Shown here piece after piece: positions 12,205 to 22,219 of a stretch of DNA of 64,000 bases (within the stretch, counting starts at the first letter, position 1; the number at the start of each line of letters is the position of its first letter). Made by a program: the position numbers and the translations under genes. The notes below the pieces were generated by a model that worked only from the letters and a program-made list of their open reading frames with translations, made no database searches and was not told where the DNA came from. Source of the DNA: Astropecten irregularis (taxonomy: Eukaryota > Echinodermata > Asteroidea > Paxillosida > Astropectinidae); NCBI GenBank assembly GCA_963971285.1, contig OZ020249.1, positions 9,536,256-9,600,255 of the forward strand, written 5' to 3'.

Positions 12205-12885
12205 AGCATCGTCAACCTCTTCCTATGCATAAATGCTTTTCTGTCAAGTGAGTCTATCGGCTCTACCCATGGCAGCTACCCTTACCCCACTTCAAGCATC
12301 GGGGGAATGGGACCAGGAGTGTCCGGGACTCCACATCAATGTTCTGGAACTCCAGGCCGTATTCAAAACCCTGCGTCATTTCAAGACGTCAGTCAGGGGC
12401 AGGGCACTATTGGTTATGTCCGAAAACACAAATATGGTGTCATACATAAACCTCCAGGGCGGCACCTGATCAGCCAAATTGTGCTTACTGATGTGGCAGG
12501 TTTATCAGTGGACCATGGAAAACCACGTACACTTACGTGCAGTCCACATCCCTGGCAATGAGAACGTCCTGGCAAATGCCCTCTCGAGGAGGACAGTCAT
12601 CTCTATGGAGGGACTCTCTATCGCGAGGTCGTACAGATGATTTTTATGCTCATGGATCAACCCCACATCGACCTGTTTGCGTCAGCCAAGAATTTCCGCA
12701 CCCACAGGTGTGGGCACCGATGCACTACTTATGAAATGGGATGGCATTTACACCTACGCATTCCTTTCCATATCGCTACTTCCCAGGGTAATAGCCAAGA
12801 TAGAGCTGGAACGGTGCCATGTTCTTCTCATCGCCCCATTCTGATCAGACTTCTATTGTAGACTCCTATGATCATGCCATCAAAC
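12205..12885 (+). pseudogene. DIRS-type RNase H and connecting region, frameshifted
   Basis: 12233-12469 reads LHINVLELQAVFKTLRHF and SENTNMVSYINLQGGT, the DIRS RNase H signature in which a conserved E and the D of (S/D)NTT are catalytic. Here S-E-N-T-N is found in place of the usual S-D-N-T-T. Then, in other frames, come VHIPGNENVLANALSRR (12540-12600), PHIDLFASAKNFRTH (12660-12710) and a FPFISLLPRVIAKIELER segment (about 12770-12815). Several frame changes are needed to connect them, so this is a pseudogene. Confidence 0.78.
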
Positions 12886-12889
12886 ATTC

Positions 12890-13741
12890 CAGGCAGCAGG
12901 CCTTTCTATAGTCTTGGTCCAAGACTGTAATGCTTGATAACGGACCCCATCGTGCCACTGCGCCCTCTCGTGATTTCATTTGACCCAGTTGCTCGCATTA
13001 CAGTCTTGGGCATTTCCTATAAACTTGGGCGTGGCCTTTGTATGCCAATAAGGTACCTTATTATGAATATTCATGATTTACGTTGAAATGCAAAATAGGA
13101 TGCCGAGCAGGCCCGTGGGAGCGCGCGTCACGGTAATTGGAGCTGCTGAAATGTAAACAAACGCGAGACAGTCCGCGTCCAGGTCGACAGTCTCGGCCAT
13201 AGACATAATAAAAAACTACGATATCTATTGTCTGGGCGCGCGCGTGGTTTATCTGAGGCTGCATGGTTCCGTGCTTGTTGAATCACAGACACAACATGGC
13301 GGCTACATTCAAATTCATGCGATAGTGTCTCGTTAGTGGAAAGCTAGAGTTAATTACGCACCCACAATTAATGTGTGTGTTAATTTAATACCATCAGCTT
13401 TCATGTTGTATTTACCATTTAATAGAAATAGATCGTGTGTATATTTTAACAGTGTTCAATGCTCTCATGCATCAGGCATGTCCGGCTATGCGATGAATAG
13501 TATACTACCATGGCAACTATAGCAAGCAGTAGGCAACGCAAACATTATTTGAATGCCCCAGTTTTGATTTCTTAGTGTTTTATAACGAAAATTGAGTAGG
13601 GTTTTCGCTATTTTCTTGTGACTCAGATGTCAGATTGAGCTCCAATTTTTAATTCATGCACATGCTGGATCAGACAAAGTGTGAGTGCAGGCGGTGCAGC
13701 TGTTCTGTGACCTTTACCAATCATGTATTATACCTTTAAGC
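12890..13741. mobile_element. Sequence interrupting the DIRS-like element
   Basis: The DIRS coding similarity stops near 12890 and resumes near 13870. Near the left edge is TAGTCTTGGTCCAAGACTG, the terminus of the element family at 41429-42235, and agactgtaatgc/gcattacagtctt forms a small inverted pair at 12921-13008. The right part (about 13560-13735) is the end of a TTAA MITE (family B) finishing in CCAATCATGTATTATACC then TTTAA. Between them, 13060-13330 is GC-richer with acaacatggcgg and an ATGAATATTCAT palindrome, of unknown meaning. Confidence 0.55.
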
Positions 13742-13869
13742 TCCATTGTCTCTGAGTTCTAGTTCTTTTAGATCATCAGCATATATTCCAATGATTTACT
13801 GTTTTTCAGGTTGATGGAATTTCATGATTCATCTTTTTAAGGTTTTTTTTTCATTGAATATATCCACAG

Positions 13870-14335
13870 ATACACCCATTGGTCAGACATCGCTGGTACA
13901 CATGACAATAAAGCTTGCGTTCCTCCTAGCAGTCGCAACATCATGCCGAGGGAGTGAGCTTCTAACGTTAACTATTGCAGAGGGACATATTTGCTTGGAA
14001 CCCAGTGGGGTGCGATTTGTCCCAGCAGTTGGGTTACATGACTAAGAACCAGTCCTCATTTGACCCGCCAGACATCTTCGTGCCCAGATCAGATCCCAAT
14101 CTGGGGTCCCTTCGGACAAACTCTTGTGCCCACTCAGGGCCCTCAAATGGTACCCATCATGGACAAAACAACTCAGAGGGACTACACTACAACTGTTCGT
14201 AATAACAACTCGTCCCAATAGCCCATGGGCATGCTGAAAGTCACCTTCCACATTCTCCTCATGCTACCTGAGGGCTGTGCAGCAGTCAGAGGGCATCTCA
14301 AGCAGGACTGAGCTGACGGAAGCAAACTACAGAGG
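13870..14335 (+). pseudogene. DIRS-type tyrosine recombinase fragment
   Basis: The first frame reads TSLVHMTIKLAFLLAVATSC then RGSELLTL, matching the region around the first catalytic arginine of DIRS tyrosine recombinases (usually S-x-R-R-V-S-E-L). A second frame, 14100-14220, reads LCPLRALKWYPSWTKQLRGT, the conserved middle block of the same domain. A stop and a frame shift separate them, and no clear H-x-x-R or catalytic tyrosine segment was found. Non-functional. Confidence 0.78.
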
Positions 14336-14599
14336 TCTAACACCTAAAGGGATGCTCCCTGAATACCGTCCAGCATCATCAGTTAAGGTGGGTGACATTG
14401 CTTCCTGTGACCAATGGTCTTAGGCTTGTGCATTATCGCCTTTTCCCACATTCGCATAACGGTGCTACTCTGCATATATGTTGATGTTATTTGGGTTAGA
14501 TGAACGCAGTAGACTTCTCCCCCACAGTAGTGTGGGTCGAGTCTACCAGTGAATATTTACCCAAATAATACTCCCGCCCACCTAGCCTCCCCACATTAA

Positions 14600-14972
14600 A
14601 GGCATTGCATACGTTTGGTAACGAAAATTTATGGCAATAAAAACTTACTTGGTGAGAAGTACAGCTGCTTTGGATAGTATAATGCATATTGAGAAACGTT
14701 CAATTCGAAGTACCGCGGTTATGGAAAAATATGTCACTTTTTATCTCCAAAAATTATGAATCTGAGAAGCGTTATGGCTGTAACGCTTCTCAGCTATTGA
14801 CTTACTGTTCTCTGGCGTGAAATAACCGCTCTAGTTTGTCGCCAAAATCTCAAAAACACTACCACCTTTTGAATTGAAACTTTCACAGGTTAGTTTTATG
14901 GTATATATATATGCAATTATTATTGGTTTGAAACAAACAGTAGGCTCAAATTACCAAACGTATGCAATCCCT
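14600..14972. mobile_element. TTAA-flanked MITE, family D
   Basis: Terminal inverted repeats AGGCATTGCATACGTTTGGT and ACCAAACGTATGCAATCCCT, with TTAA at 14596-14599 and 14973-14976, bound a 373 bp non-coding element. It is inserted between the tyrosine recombinase remnant and the right terminal repeat of the DIRS-like element. TTAA duplication is typical of piggyBac and Kolobok groups; the parent family is not identified. Confidence 0.8.
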
Positions 14973-14988
14973 TTAAGGCTCCTGCAAG

Positions 14989-15096
14989 AGATCGCTTTCG
15001 AAAAAGAAGGGAGATTACGTGCGCTGCACCACTAGGCATTGTAGGAATAGAGGGCTCACTCCAGTTGATCAAACTTAGCCTATTATCTAACGACAC
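14989..15096 (-). repeat. Right inverted terminal repeat of the DIRS-like element
   Basis: Reverse complement of 11787-11892 with about 80 percent visible identity. Just outside it, 15127-15175 (CCCACACTACTGTGGG) is also inverted relative to 14519-14565. That second pair could be part of an internal complementary region or a separate nested insertion. Confidence 0.8.
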
Positions 15097-15732
15097 TAGG
15101 GGAATATGCATATGTAGATGGTTTTTTCTGGTAAGTATTCTCTACCCACTTCACCCACACTACTGTGGGAAGATTCAGAAAGTCAGTTGAAACATAGAAA
15201 GGATGTGAAGATCTTACAGTCGGTCAAGGTGCTTAGGTATTGTGAAGCACCATAATGTGATTTTGGAATAAAGGAGATTTTCAGAGTATGTTTTTAGACA
15301 AGATTTGGACGCACTTTTCTTGTGATGAGGGCAATCTCATCACTGTCATCCATATATATAGAAAGGTTCAAATCAAATCAAGCTCTAATGTCACTGAGGC
15401 CTTGCTCTTTGATGTGTGGCTATCAGGATCAATTACAATGATTTACTGTTTTTCAGGTGGATAGAATTTCATGATTCATCCTTAACAAATTGAATGCTTT
15501 CAAATATATCACCACAGATAAACCAACAAGAATTGACAGGTTGGCCTGTACCCTGATTGAATCCAACGATCTCCAGTGAAGTATGACTATTGGAGTCTGA
15601 AGGAAGCAACACAAACCCGAAGCCTTCAATTCTTGCTGTATCTTGTGGGAGTTTGTATGGGGTGTGGTGTTATGATAATTTCCGTAATACATATTTCTGA
15701 TAATGCTTTGATAATTGCTTCTAATACATGTA

Positions 15733-16096
15733 CTTTGTATCAGTGTTGTAGTACTCGTACTCGTACTTTAGTACTTTTTTTTGTACTCATACTCGTACTC
15801 GTACTCGTGGATATGTACTCATACTCGTACTCGTACTCACAAGAAAAAAAAAACCTGTACACATACTCGTACTTAATTAACATGTACGTGTATGTGTATT
15901 AAAATTAAAGAACTTTGCTTTTAACGCTTATTTTTGTACTTACGGGAAAGTACTCGTACTCGTACTCGTACTCATGGAAAAGTACTCATACTCCTACTCG
16001 TACTCACAAGAAAAAAAAGCCCCGTACTCGTACTCATACTCATGACAAAATACTCGTACTCATCAAAAAGTACTCTACTACAACACTGCTTTGTAT
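15733..16096. mobile_element. hAT-like MITE filled with GTACTC repeats
   Basis: The element at 15741-16088 begins CAGTGTTGTAGTA and ends TACTACAACACTG, and is flanked by the perfect 8 bp duplication CTTTGTAT (15733-15740 and 16089-16096). CAGTG termini and 8 bp target duplications are hAT hallmarks. The interior is mostly (GTACTC)n with A-runs and some inverted symmetry. Open frames at 15576-15902, 15915-16121 and 15934-16158 are translations of this hexanucleotide. Confidence 0.85.
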
Positions 16097-16108
16097 TGCA
16101 TGCACAAT

Positions 16109-16231
16109 GGGAGACTTTTGAGAATCGGTCTTCAAGTCAACAGCGCACGCAATTGTGAGTATGCGCGTGTATGCTCACAATTGCGTGCGCGTGCGATGTT
16201 GACTTGAAGACTGATTCTCAAAAGTCTCCCA
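16109..16231. repeat. Long near-perfect palindrome (~123 bp)
   Basis: GGGAGACTTTTGAGAATC at 16109 is mirrored by GATTCTCAAAAGTCTCCC at the right end. The arms run about 50 bp each (through cttcaagtcaac and cacaattg) with a short centre near 16165. Half of a related sequence occurs at 60136-60184. As RNA it would form a long hairpin. Probably a short foldback element. Confidence 0.8.
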
Positions 16232-16239
16232 TTACTTTT

Positions 16240-16625
16240 AACTCTTTCATTAGCATTGTTTCTGCCGTATTTTCCCTCTAGACCAAACCTACGCTCAAGT
16301 TCTAATCCTTTTGGACTGACTTTTCCACGTACCCACAATCAAGCTGGTGACAGAATATTCACAGTCTCTGTAGCAAAGGAGTGGAACAATCTGCCCTCTT
16401 ACATGTACATTCAGAGTGCAGTATCATAGGATCAATTTAAGAAAAAAATCAAATGCTACCTGTTCCACCAGTAATAATGATACAAATTTATTTGTGTGCA
16501 ATTAGTTTATGTAATATTATATGTATTTAATTTTCATTTGTAAGCGCTGTGATTTAGTTTACTTAAAAGAGCGTTTTAAATGCTGGTTATTATTGTTATT
16601 ATTATTAGTATTATTAGTATGTGTG
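16240..16625 (+). mobile_element. 3' end of a non-LTR retrotransposon (LINE)
   Basis: The frame from about 16285 reads LRSSSNPFGLTFPRTHNQ, then SVAKEWNNLPSYM and DQFKKKIKCYLFHQ. This is the C-terminal tail seen in CR1/jockey-type reverse transcriptases (dxxFSVxAxxxWNxLP then FKKxLKxxLF). One in-frame stop is visible. It is followed by an agcgctgtgattta 3' region and (TTA/ATT)n, a typical LINE tail. 5'-truncated and inactive. Confidence 0.7.
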
Positions 16626-16629
16626 ACTT

Positions 16630-18040
16630 TTTGATGCTGTACAATGTACGGTCTGGGAAGAAGTAACATAAATGTCTCACAACAAAAGTACTGTTGTTAT
16701 TTCTTGTAGAATAACAAGATAACCAGATGATTTTCATTAAAACTTTTGTTTTCAAATGATGTTTTCATGATGAAAAACATACATGTGAACATTAATGTCT
16801 GTTGTCTGTGCATTTATGCATGATTGGTTGAACAGTGTTTCTGTTATTGTTCATATAAAAAATGTGTCCTAAGAAAAGGTTTGAATATTTATCCTGCTCC
16901 ATGCAGGCATGACATGTTTTTTTTTTAATTCTTTTCTTATCTTCAAATTTAAGTATTAATTTTGTTAAATTCAAAACACTTTAAAAATGACGAACCATTG
17001 CCCTTAATTAGTGTTGTTGTTTTGATATGGTAAAAACAGTCAATGTATGATAAATTAGTATCTTTAATGGGGAGCTTCTATTCTACATTTTTTTGTTGTT
17101 TTAATGTCTTAGTTGTTTTAAATGATCGTGTGCAATGAATGGATCTGTCATACACATTTCATATACTTTTGGCACTATTGTGCTTTTTAGTGCTCTATAA
17201 GCATATTTACTTTCTTTTGAAAGAAAAGAATTGAGAAAACTGACATTGAAAATTTAAGATTTGTTTTCACATCTATTGGGAAAGATGTGCTGAATCTACT
17301 GATTTGATCATAAATAATGATTGGAAAAATACATTGGCACTGAAACTATTCTTTATGCTATATTTATATCCCCAAACAAAAATTACAAATTGCAAGATAG
17401 TAAAACGGATTACATTGAGAGGGAAAATCCACATTAAACACTGCCTTTTATTATTGTTGTATGTTGATTTATTAAATTTCATGCAAGTCATGGGCATAAC
17501 ATGTATGCTTAGGTTTGGTGCAGTAACTTTTGTTATATTTGGGTACCTTTTGTTACAGATTTTGGTAGCTACTATGTTTTCCTATGTGGATGCATCGTGG
17601 TATATTCCATGGTTCCTATTTTATTTGTCATATCCAGAAGGAGGAAAATTAATTGCCAGATTTCAAATCCAACAGATAAAAGTGTGATAAGAAAAGAAAT
17701 TACAATTTACATAGCATGAAAGGTCAACTTTAAGATTTTCTGCTTACTTTATGAGCAAGATGAATTATAGTTACAATGTACTTTGATTTGAAAGGGTATA
17801 ATATCTGACAATAGAAAAGTGAATAATTCCATTGAATACTGATTTAAAAATGAAGCAAATGACTGGTTGTTATATTTGCACTACTTACTAACACAATACT
17901 CCTATAGGCCTATTCATTATTCATTTTGTATGATGGGAATAAATGAATGTCTATTCCATACACCTTGGGTTATGCACAACAAGTAAAGTTGATGTTTGGC
18001 TTAAGAAATGTCATTTCAATTTAGAAGATTGTGTTCCTGT
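16630..18040. other. Unassigned AT-rich sequence
   Basis: No repeat terminus, exon pair or RNA gene recognised. An open frame at 17304-17687 is rich in hydrophobic residues but has no family signature, and overlaps an open frame on the other strand. I treat it as chance. Confidence 0.4.
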
Positions 18041-18049
18041 TTTCTACAA

Positions 18050-18395
18050 TACCCTGTAAGTTATACGAAGATTTCTGTTTCTGTATCATCACAGTATGAT
18101 ACTACCTTTAAATTACATCATGTGGCAGATGCCTTGCGTGATCCAGATCATATATGATGTAACCAAATTGATAATTGGGACGTTGTCAATTGATCAGGGG
18201 CAACTTTAACAGCCTGGCCTGCTTAGCACACAAATCTGCTAATCATGACATTTCTGTCTTGAAGTGGGCACTTAGAGTGAAAATTTAATAGTTAGTGATA
18301 CTGTTAGTAGTGTATCTTTCCTGATATTTTTGCCCATGAATCTGTATTTCTTTAACAAAAACCAAAGAAGATAATAAATTACCTTTGATATTATC
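18050..18395. mobile_element. Fragments of TTAA MITE family A
   Basis: 18050-18107 matches the right end of family A (ccctgtaagttatac, then gtatgatactacctttaa). 18305-18395 matches its left end in reverse (gatatttttgcccatgaatc, tgtatttctttaacaaaaac). Between them, 18190-18260 resembles palindromic family E. Confidence 0.55.
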
Positions 18396-18539
18396 CTTGT
18401 AACAGGATTAACAACCAAATTTCCATGTGTTGTGTACTGTGTGTGAATGTTCTTTGGCTGTTGTTTGTGCCCTGGTCATGAATATCAAATAGAAATTTAG
18501 CAAAAAATCTGATCGGCTAACAAACCAAAAATTTAAAGG

Positions 18540-19296
18540 AATCATATAGATGACGGTTCAAGCTTTGTTTTGAATTATTGCACCAATCACTGAGATACTC
18601 CTGGATGGGATTTTTTAACTATGAAGTTGAGGTATTTTACACTAAAATCAATGGGACACTATTTAGTGCGGTGCACCCACTGACAGATCATAAACAATGA
18701 AAAGCGCCATCTGTTGTCGATCCCTCAAGTTATAGTAAAGACATGTTGACAATGCCTGCAGTGCAACAATTACAGTAGATTTGCAAGGCCTCCAACAAAA
18801 AAAAAATATTTAGTTTGAGACAGAAAATGGACTCAACAGTTTGTAAACAGTGCAAACAGTCACCATGGGAAATCTTGGTTCATCAGATGCTGGCTTTTTC
18901 AAGGAAATCAAGATTTAGTGTCAAAGTTTGAGCTCAAAGTTTCACAGGTTTATTATTTCATGAGTGTCGTCATGTGACCTTTACCAATCATGTATTGTAC
19001 CTTTAAACAACATAGAACTTGAACGCAGTGCCATTTCAGTGTCTCTCTCTCCTTAAAGGTAAATACATGATTGGTAAAGGTCACAGGATTGCACTCATAC
19101 TTTGTCTGATTAAACATGTATATGAAATAATAAATCTGTGAACATTTGAGCTCAATCGAACATCTGAGTCACGAAAAACTAGCGAAAAACCGACTCGATT
19201 TTTCTTATAAAATGTGAAGAACTGTTTGGTCCATTTTCTGTCTCAAACTCAATACATTATTTTGTAGTCCTTGTAAATTAATCCTTTATGCTCCCT
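18540..19296. mobile_element. Two head-to-head copies of TTAA MITE family B
   Basis: One copy runs leftwards and ends in ACCAATCATGTATTGTACC then TTTAA at 19013-19016. A second starts at TTAA 19053-19056 with AGGTAAATACATGATTGG. The shared segment gtccattttctgtctcaaac (about 19228) pairs with gtttgagacagaaaatggac (about 18812). Together they form an imperfect palindrome with roughly 200-250 bp arms and a 36 bp spacer. 18540-18770 is unassigned. Confidence 0.65.
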
Positions 19297-19300
19297 TTAA

Positions 19301-19661
19301 AGGTAGTATCATACTTTGGTTTTTGTCAAAGAAATACAGATTCATGAGCAAAAAAGGAAGATACAATAAAAGTAATCTGTGAAAATTTCACTCCCATACG
19401 GTGCCCACTTTTGAGAGAAAAGTAAAAAACGGCCACGGTATTTCTTGAGTCTTTTCTCTTTTATTTTTGATCTTTTAAAAGATCAAAAAGATTTTTGGTC
19501 GTTATATGACTAATTTTTGGGAGAAAAAAAAAACATTTCATGCGGATAAATTTTATCGGTATGTTTCTACCAGCAGTATTTTCATACCCTGAAAGTTATT
19601 ATTTGAATCTGTGAAAATTTCTGTTTCTTGTTTAGTTTCTTACCAAAGCATGATACTACCT
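19301..19661. mobile_element. TTAA MITE family A, full length
   Basis: Terminal repeats AGGTAGTATCATACTTTGGT and ACCAAAGCATGATACTACCT, with TTAA at 19297-19300 and 19662-19665, bound 361 bp. The family carries a central palindrome GATCTTTTAAAAGATC and the conserved block cccatacggtgcccactttt. No coding capacity. It lies directly between family B sequence on both sides. Confidence 0.88.
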
Positions 19662-19665
19662 TTAA

Positions 19666-19936
19666 GGCATTATTTCCGCCTGAAACGGTGTATGGATCCA
19701 CAAATTAGTCAAACAAAGATCGAAAACAGTTTTGATCTCTGGCTAAGATCAAAACGTACATTATTTATGTTTTATAAAAGAATTGAGTCTGGTTTTCGCT
19801 TTTTTTCTCGTGACTCATAAACTGATGTCCGATTGAGCTCAAATTGTCACAGGTTATTTCATGTACATGTTTGATGAAACAAAAAGTGTGAGTGCTGTTC
19901 TGTGACCTAATTTACCAATATTATTGTATTATACCT
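19666..19936. mobile_element. TTAA MITE family B, right-hand part
   Basis: Begins inside the family (gcattatttccgcctgaaac), passes ttgagctcaaattgtcacag, and ends with ttaccaatattattgtattatacc then TTAA at 19937-19940. The open frame 19611-19820 spans the A/B boundary and is not a gene. Confidence 0.65.
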
Positions 19937-20193
19937 TTAAAACAAAACAAAACATCAAGGTATAAATAAATCGAGACGATGAACTAGTTCGGGGAAAACA
20001 TGACAGCATGACGTTTTTATCATCTATCAATTAATACTGTTTTTACTTTTCCTTTACTTTCTTCACCAAAAATGCATTGAATTCACGGTAACATGAAAAC
20101 AAATTAATTTTGTTGATTATAATTATGCTAACTACAAGAAAACAATCCAGAAAATAATATGTAATATTTCACCACGGATCATGATGAGTAAAC

Positions 20194-20370
20194 TTAAAGG
20201 AAATTTGTTTTATCATACTTTGGTTTTTATCAAAGAAATACAGATTCATGGGAAAAAATATCAAGACGGACACAATAACATTCATCTGTGAACATTTTGG
20301 TCCCATACGGTGCCCACTTTATGAGAAAACAGCCATAGTATTTTTCTCTTTTATTTTTGGTCGTTGTTTT
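20194..20370. mobile_element. Partial TTAA MITE family A
   Basis: The left half only is present, from cttaaaggaaattt through catactttggtttttatc and cccatacggtgcccacttt, stopping near 20370. Confidence 0.7.
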
Positions 20371-20435
20371 AAATGTAGATTTAAGTGTAGATTTACAAAC
20401 GAAATTTACAATCATTTTGAGGACACTGCCAACAT

Positions 20436-20512
20436 AGGACTAGAAAGCCCAGTTGATAAAGCGCTTGCTCAATATTCCGTAGGTCGCAGCCGGATTCGAA
20501 TCCCGATTCTCG
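20436..20512 (+). repeat. tRNA-derived SINE head
   Basis: Contains agcccagttgataaagcg (degenerate A box) and GGATTCGAATCC (B box) at tRNA-like spacing, beside the family A fragment. Confidence 0.5.
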
Positions 20513-20851
20513 AAGTCCTGTTCCCACACGCGCGTGAATTATGCGAAACTTCATGTTTATTTACCAGGGCGCCCTCTGTAGTTGTAACAAAATTATAAGG
20601 AGCAGGTGGCTTATAAATTATTCATTTACTTATTCACTTTCTCTCATCAAAAATGTTTTGAAAAATGCATTGACCTTGCGACTTCTTGACAAATATTGTT
20701 CACTCATAACATGATAACATTTCTATCATTCGAATAGTTTATTTTTTATGCTTTTTAAGTAGATTAATTAACGCTAGATTGCTTCTGAGCTCAATCAGGT
20801 CAAGTTATTGTCGTCACTACATGAATATTCATGATACATCTTTTCGCTGGG

Positions 20852-20861
20852 AAGATGGCGG
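20852..20861 (+). promoter_or_regulatory. YY1-like AAGATGGCGG motif near the BRSK start
   Basis: AAGATGGCGG lies 114 bp upstream of the BRSK start codon. In vertebrate promoters this motif is commonly a YY1 site at the transcription start or in the 5' UTR. Placement fits a TSS-proximal element, but this is inferred from the motif and its position only. Confidence 0.35.
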
Positions 20862-20974
20862 ACCGGTAGTGCATAGTGGATTCTCTGTCGCATAATTTAT
20901 TTAATTCTTGTCAAATTGTCGGCAATGTTGCTTTCGTTTGGACAGCGAGATACATCTTCAAATAGACGTACATC

Positions 20975-21044
20975 ATGTCTAGCGGAGATATGCAGCACGT
21001 TGGGCCATATAAACTGGAGAAAACGCTCGGAAAAGGACAAACGG
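20975..21044 (+). CDS. BRSK (SAD kinase) homologue, first coding exon
   Basis: ATG at 20975 opens a frame reading MSSGDMQHVGPYKLEKTLGK then GQT, ending one base into a codon at a consensus donor (G/gtaagc). The segment VGPYKLEKTLGKGQTG is near-identical to the start of the kinase domain of brain-specific serine/threonine kinases BRSK1/BRSK2, AMPK-related kinases activated by LKB1 that control neuronal polarity and vesicle release. It supplies the first part of the glycine-rich ATP loop (G19-K-G21). The exon joins exactly in phase with 47073-47167. The start is supported by length and by the absence of other in-frame codons of this family upstream. Confidence 0.88.
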
Positions 21045-21262
21045 GTAAGCATTTATTTTAACGCTGCTAAATCTCCATTCATCGTACGTACATCAGTGCA
21101 CATAGTAATTTCTTCGACCATTTCATTTATTCGTAGGGGCGCCAGTTGCATCTGTGTATGACCTGCATTGATGTTTGTTTATAGTTTTCCACTTTCGTTC
21201 ATTTACGATAAAGATATTTCTGTTTTCGACGATTTTGCGGGCAATTTGATTGGTTTTGTTGC

Positions 21263-22214
21263 AGCTAAAAAAATAGATTCCGTCATGTAAACAGGATTGT
21301 AGCTGCAGTAACTGTAGCCCTATATTACTCCTGACGTTGTTGTCGTATATAGGGCTACAGGAAGATATATATGGACATCATCTGTTGAGAATTCACCACC
21401 CCTAAAATGACTGTTATTCAGCGAGCTGTGGCATAATGACTCACCCTGGTGTTCCTGATGTCGTGAAGAAGCATTCAGAAGAAACAAAATTCAATTCCCA
21501 TTTCGGATTTCGACAAAACGAGCAATTTTCGGCCCAAATCTCAGTACATACAAAATGACGAGGAATCCGCGGCAAATTTCCCACAGTGCTTTGCGAAATA
21601 ATATAAGGAAATACATAAGAATTTAACTCTACCCTAGTACCCTGTCCAGTCTACATTCCATTTACGTGCAATGGAGCGAACGGCACCAGTCTACTCCCTG
21701 ATCTACACGTGCAGAATTCTCAAGAATTCTCAAGAATTCTCAAGAATTCTCAAGAAATTCTCGCGAATTCTCGCAATTCTCGCGAATTCTCGCAATTCTC
21801 GAGAATTATTGCGAGAATTCNNNNNNNNNNNNNNNNNNNNNNNNNNNNNNNNNNNNNNNNNNNNNNNNNNNNNNNNNNNNNNNNNNNNNNNNNNNNNNNN
21901 NNNNNNNNNNNNNNNNNNNNNNNNNNNNNNNNNNNNNNNNNNNNNNNNNNNNNNNNNNNNNNNNNNNNNNNNNNNNNNNNNNNNNNNNNNNNNNNNNNNN
22001 NNNNNNNNNNNNNNNNNNNNGGAACACCAGGGTGAGTCATTATGCCACAGATCGCAAATAACAGTCATTTTAGGGGTGGGGAATTCTGAACAGATGAGAT
22101 CAATATATATCTTCCTGTAGCCCTATATACGACAACAACGTCAGGAGTAATATAGGGCTACAGTTACTGCAGCTACTAAAAAATAGATTCCGTCATGTAA
22201 ACAGGATTGTAGCT
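21263..22214. mobile_element. Foldback element with 150 bp inverted repeats and ~43 bp flanking direct repeats, spanning an assembly gap
   Basis: Arms 21305-21455 and 22021-22170 are inverted copies (gcagtaactgtagccctata on the left matches the reverse of the right end). They are flanked by direct repeats at 21263-21304 and 22171-22214 that share AGATTCCGTCATGTAAACAG. Each arm has its own inner hairpin (TGTAGCCCTATAT/ATATAGGGCTACA). The interior includes a GAATTCTC-type microsatellite from 21713 to the gap. It lies in BRSK intron 1. Open frames at 21671-22120 and others are gap-spanning artefacts. Confidence 0.75.
21821..22020. other. Assembly gap, 200 N
   Basis: Exactly 200 undetermined bases follow a GAATTCTC/GCGAATTC microsatellite and end at the first base of the right foldback arm. 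The round number suggests a placeholder length, so the true size of the foldback element is unknown. Confidence 0.99.
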
Positions 22215-22219
22215 CTATG

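Larger units (their letters stand above)
11787..15096 (+). mobile_element. Degenerate DIRS-like (tyrosine recombinase) retroelement
   Basis: The order inverted terminal repeat, reverse transcriptase, RNase H, tyrosine recombinase, inverted terminal repeat is the architecture of DIRS-type retroelements, which integrate with a tyrosine recombinase instead of an integrase. Inverted terminal repeats of about 106 bp (11787-11892 and 14989-15096) share GTTAGATAA, AACTGGAGTG, CCTCTATT and CGTAATCTCCCTTCTTTT in opposite orientation. The coding region has frameshifts and stops and is split by other repeats (12890-13741 and 14600-14972). Inactive copy. Confidence 0.8.

Noticed and set aside
17304..17687. 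127-codon hydrophobic open frame that might be a membrane protein
   Set aside because: AT-driven composition, an overlapping frame on the other strand, no splice partners and no recognised family.
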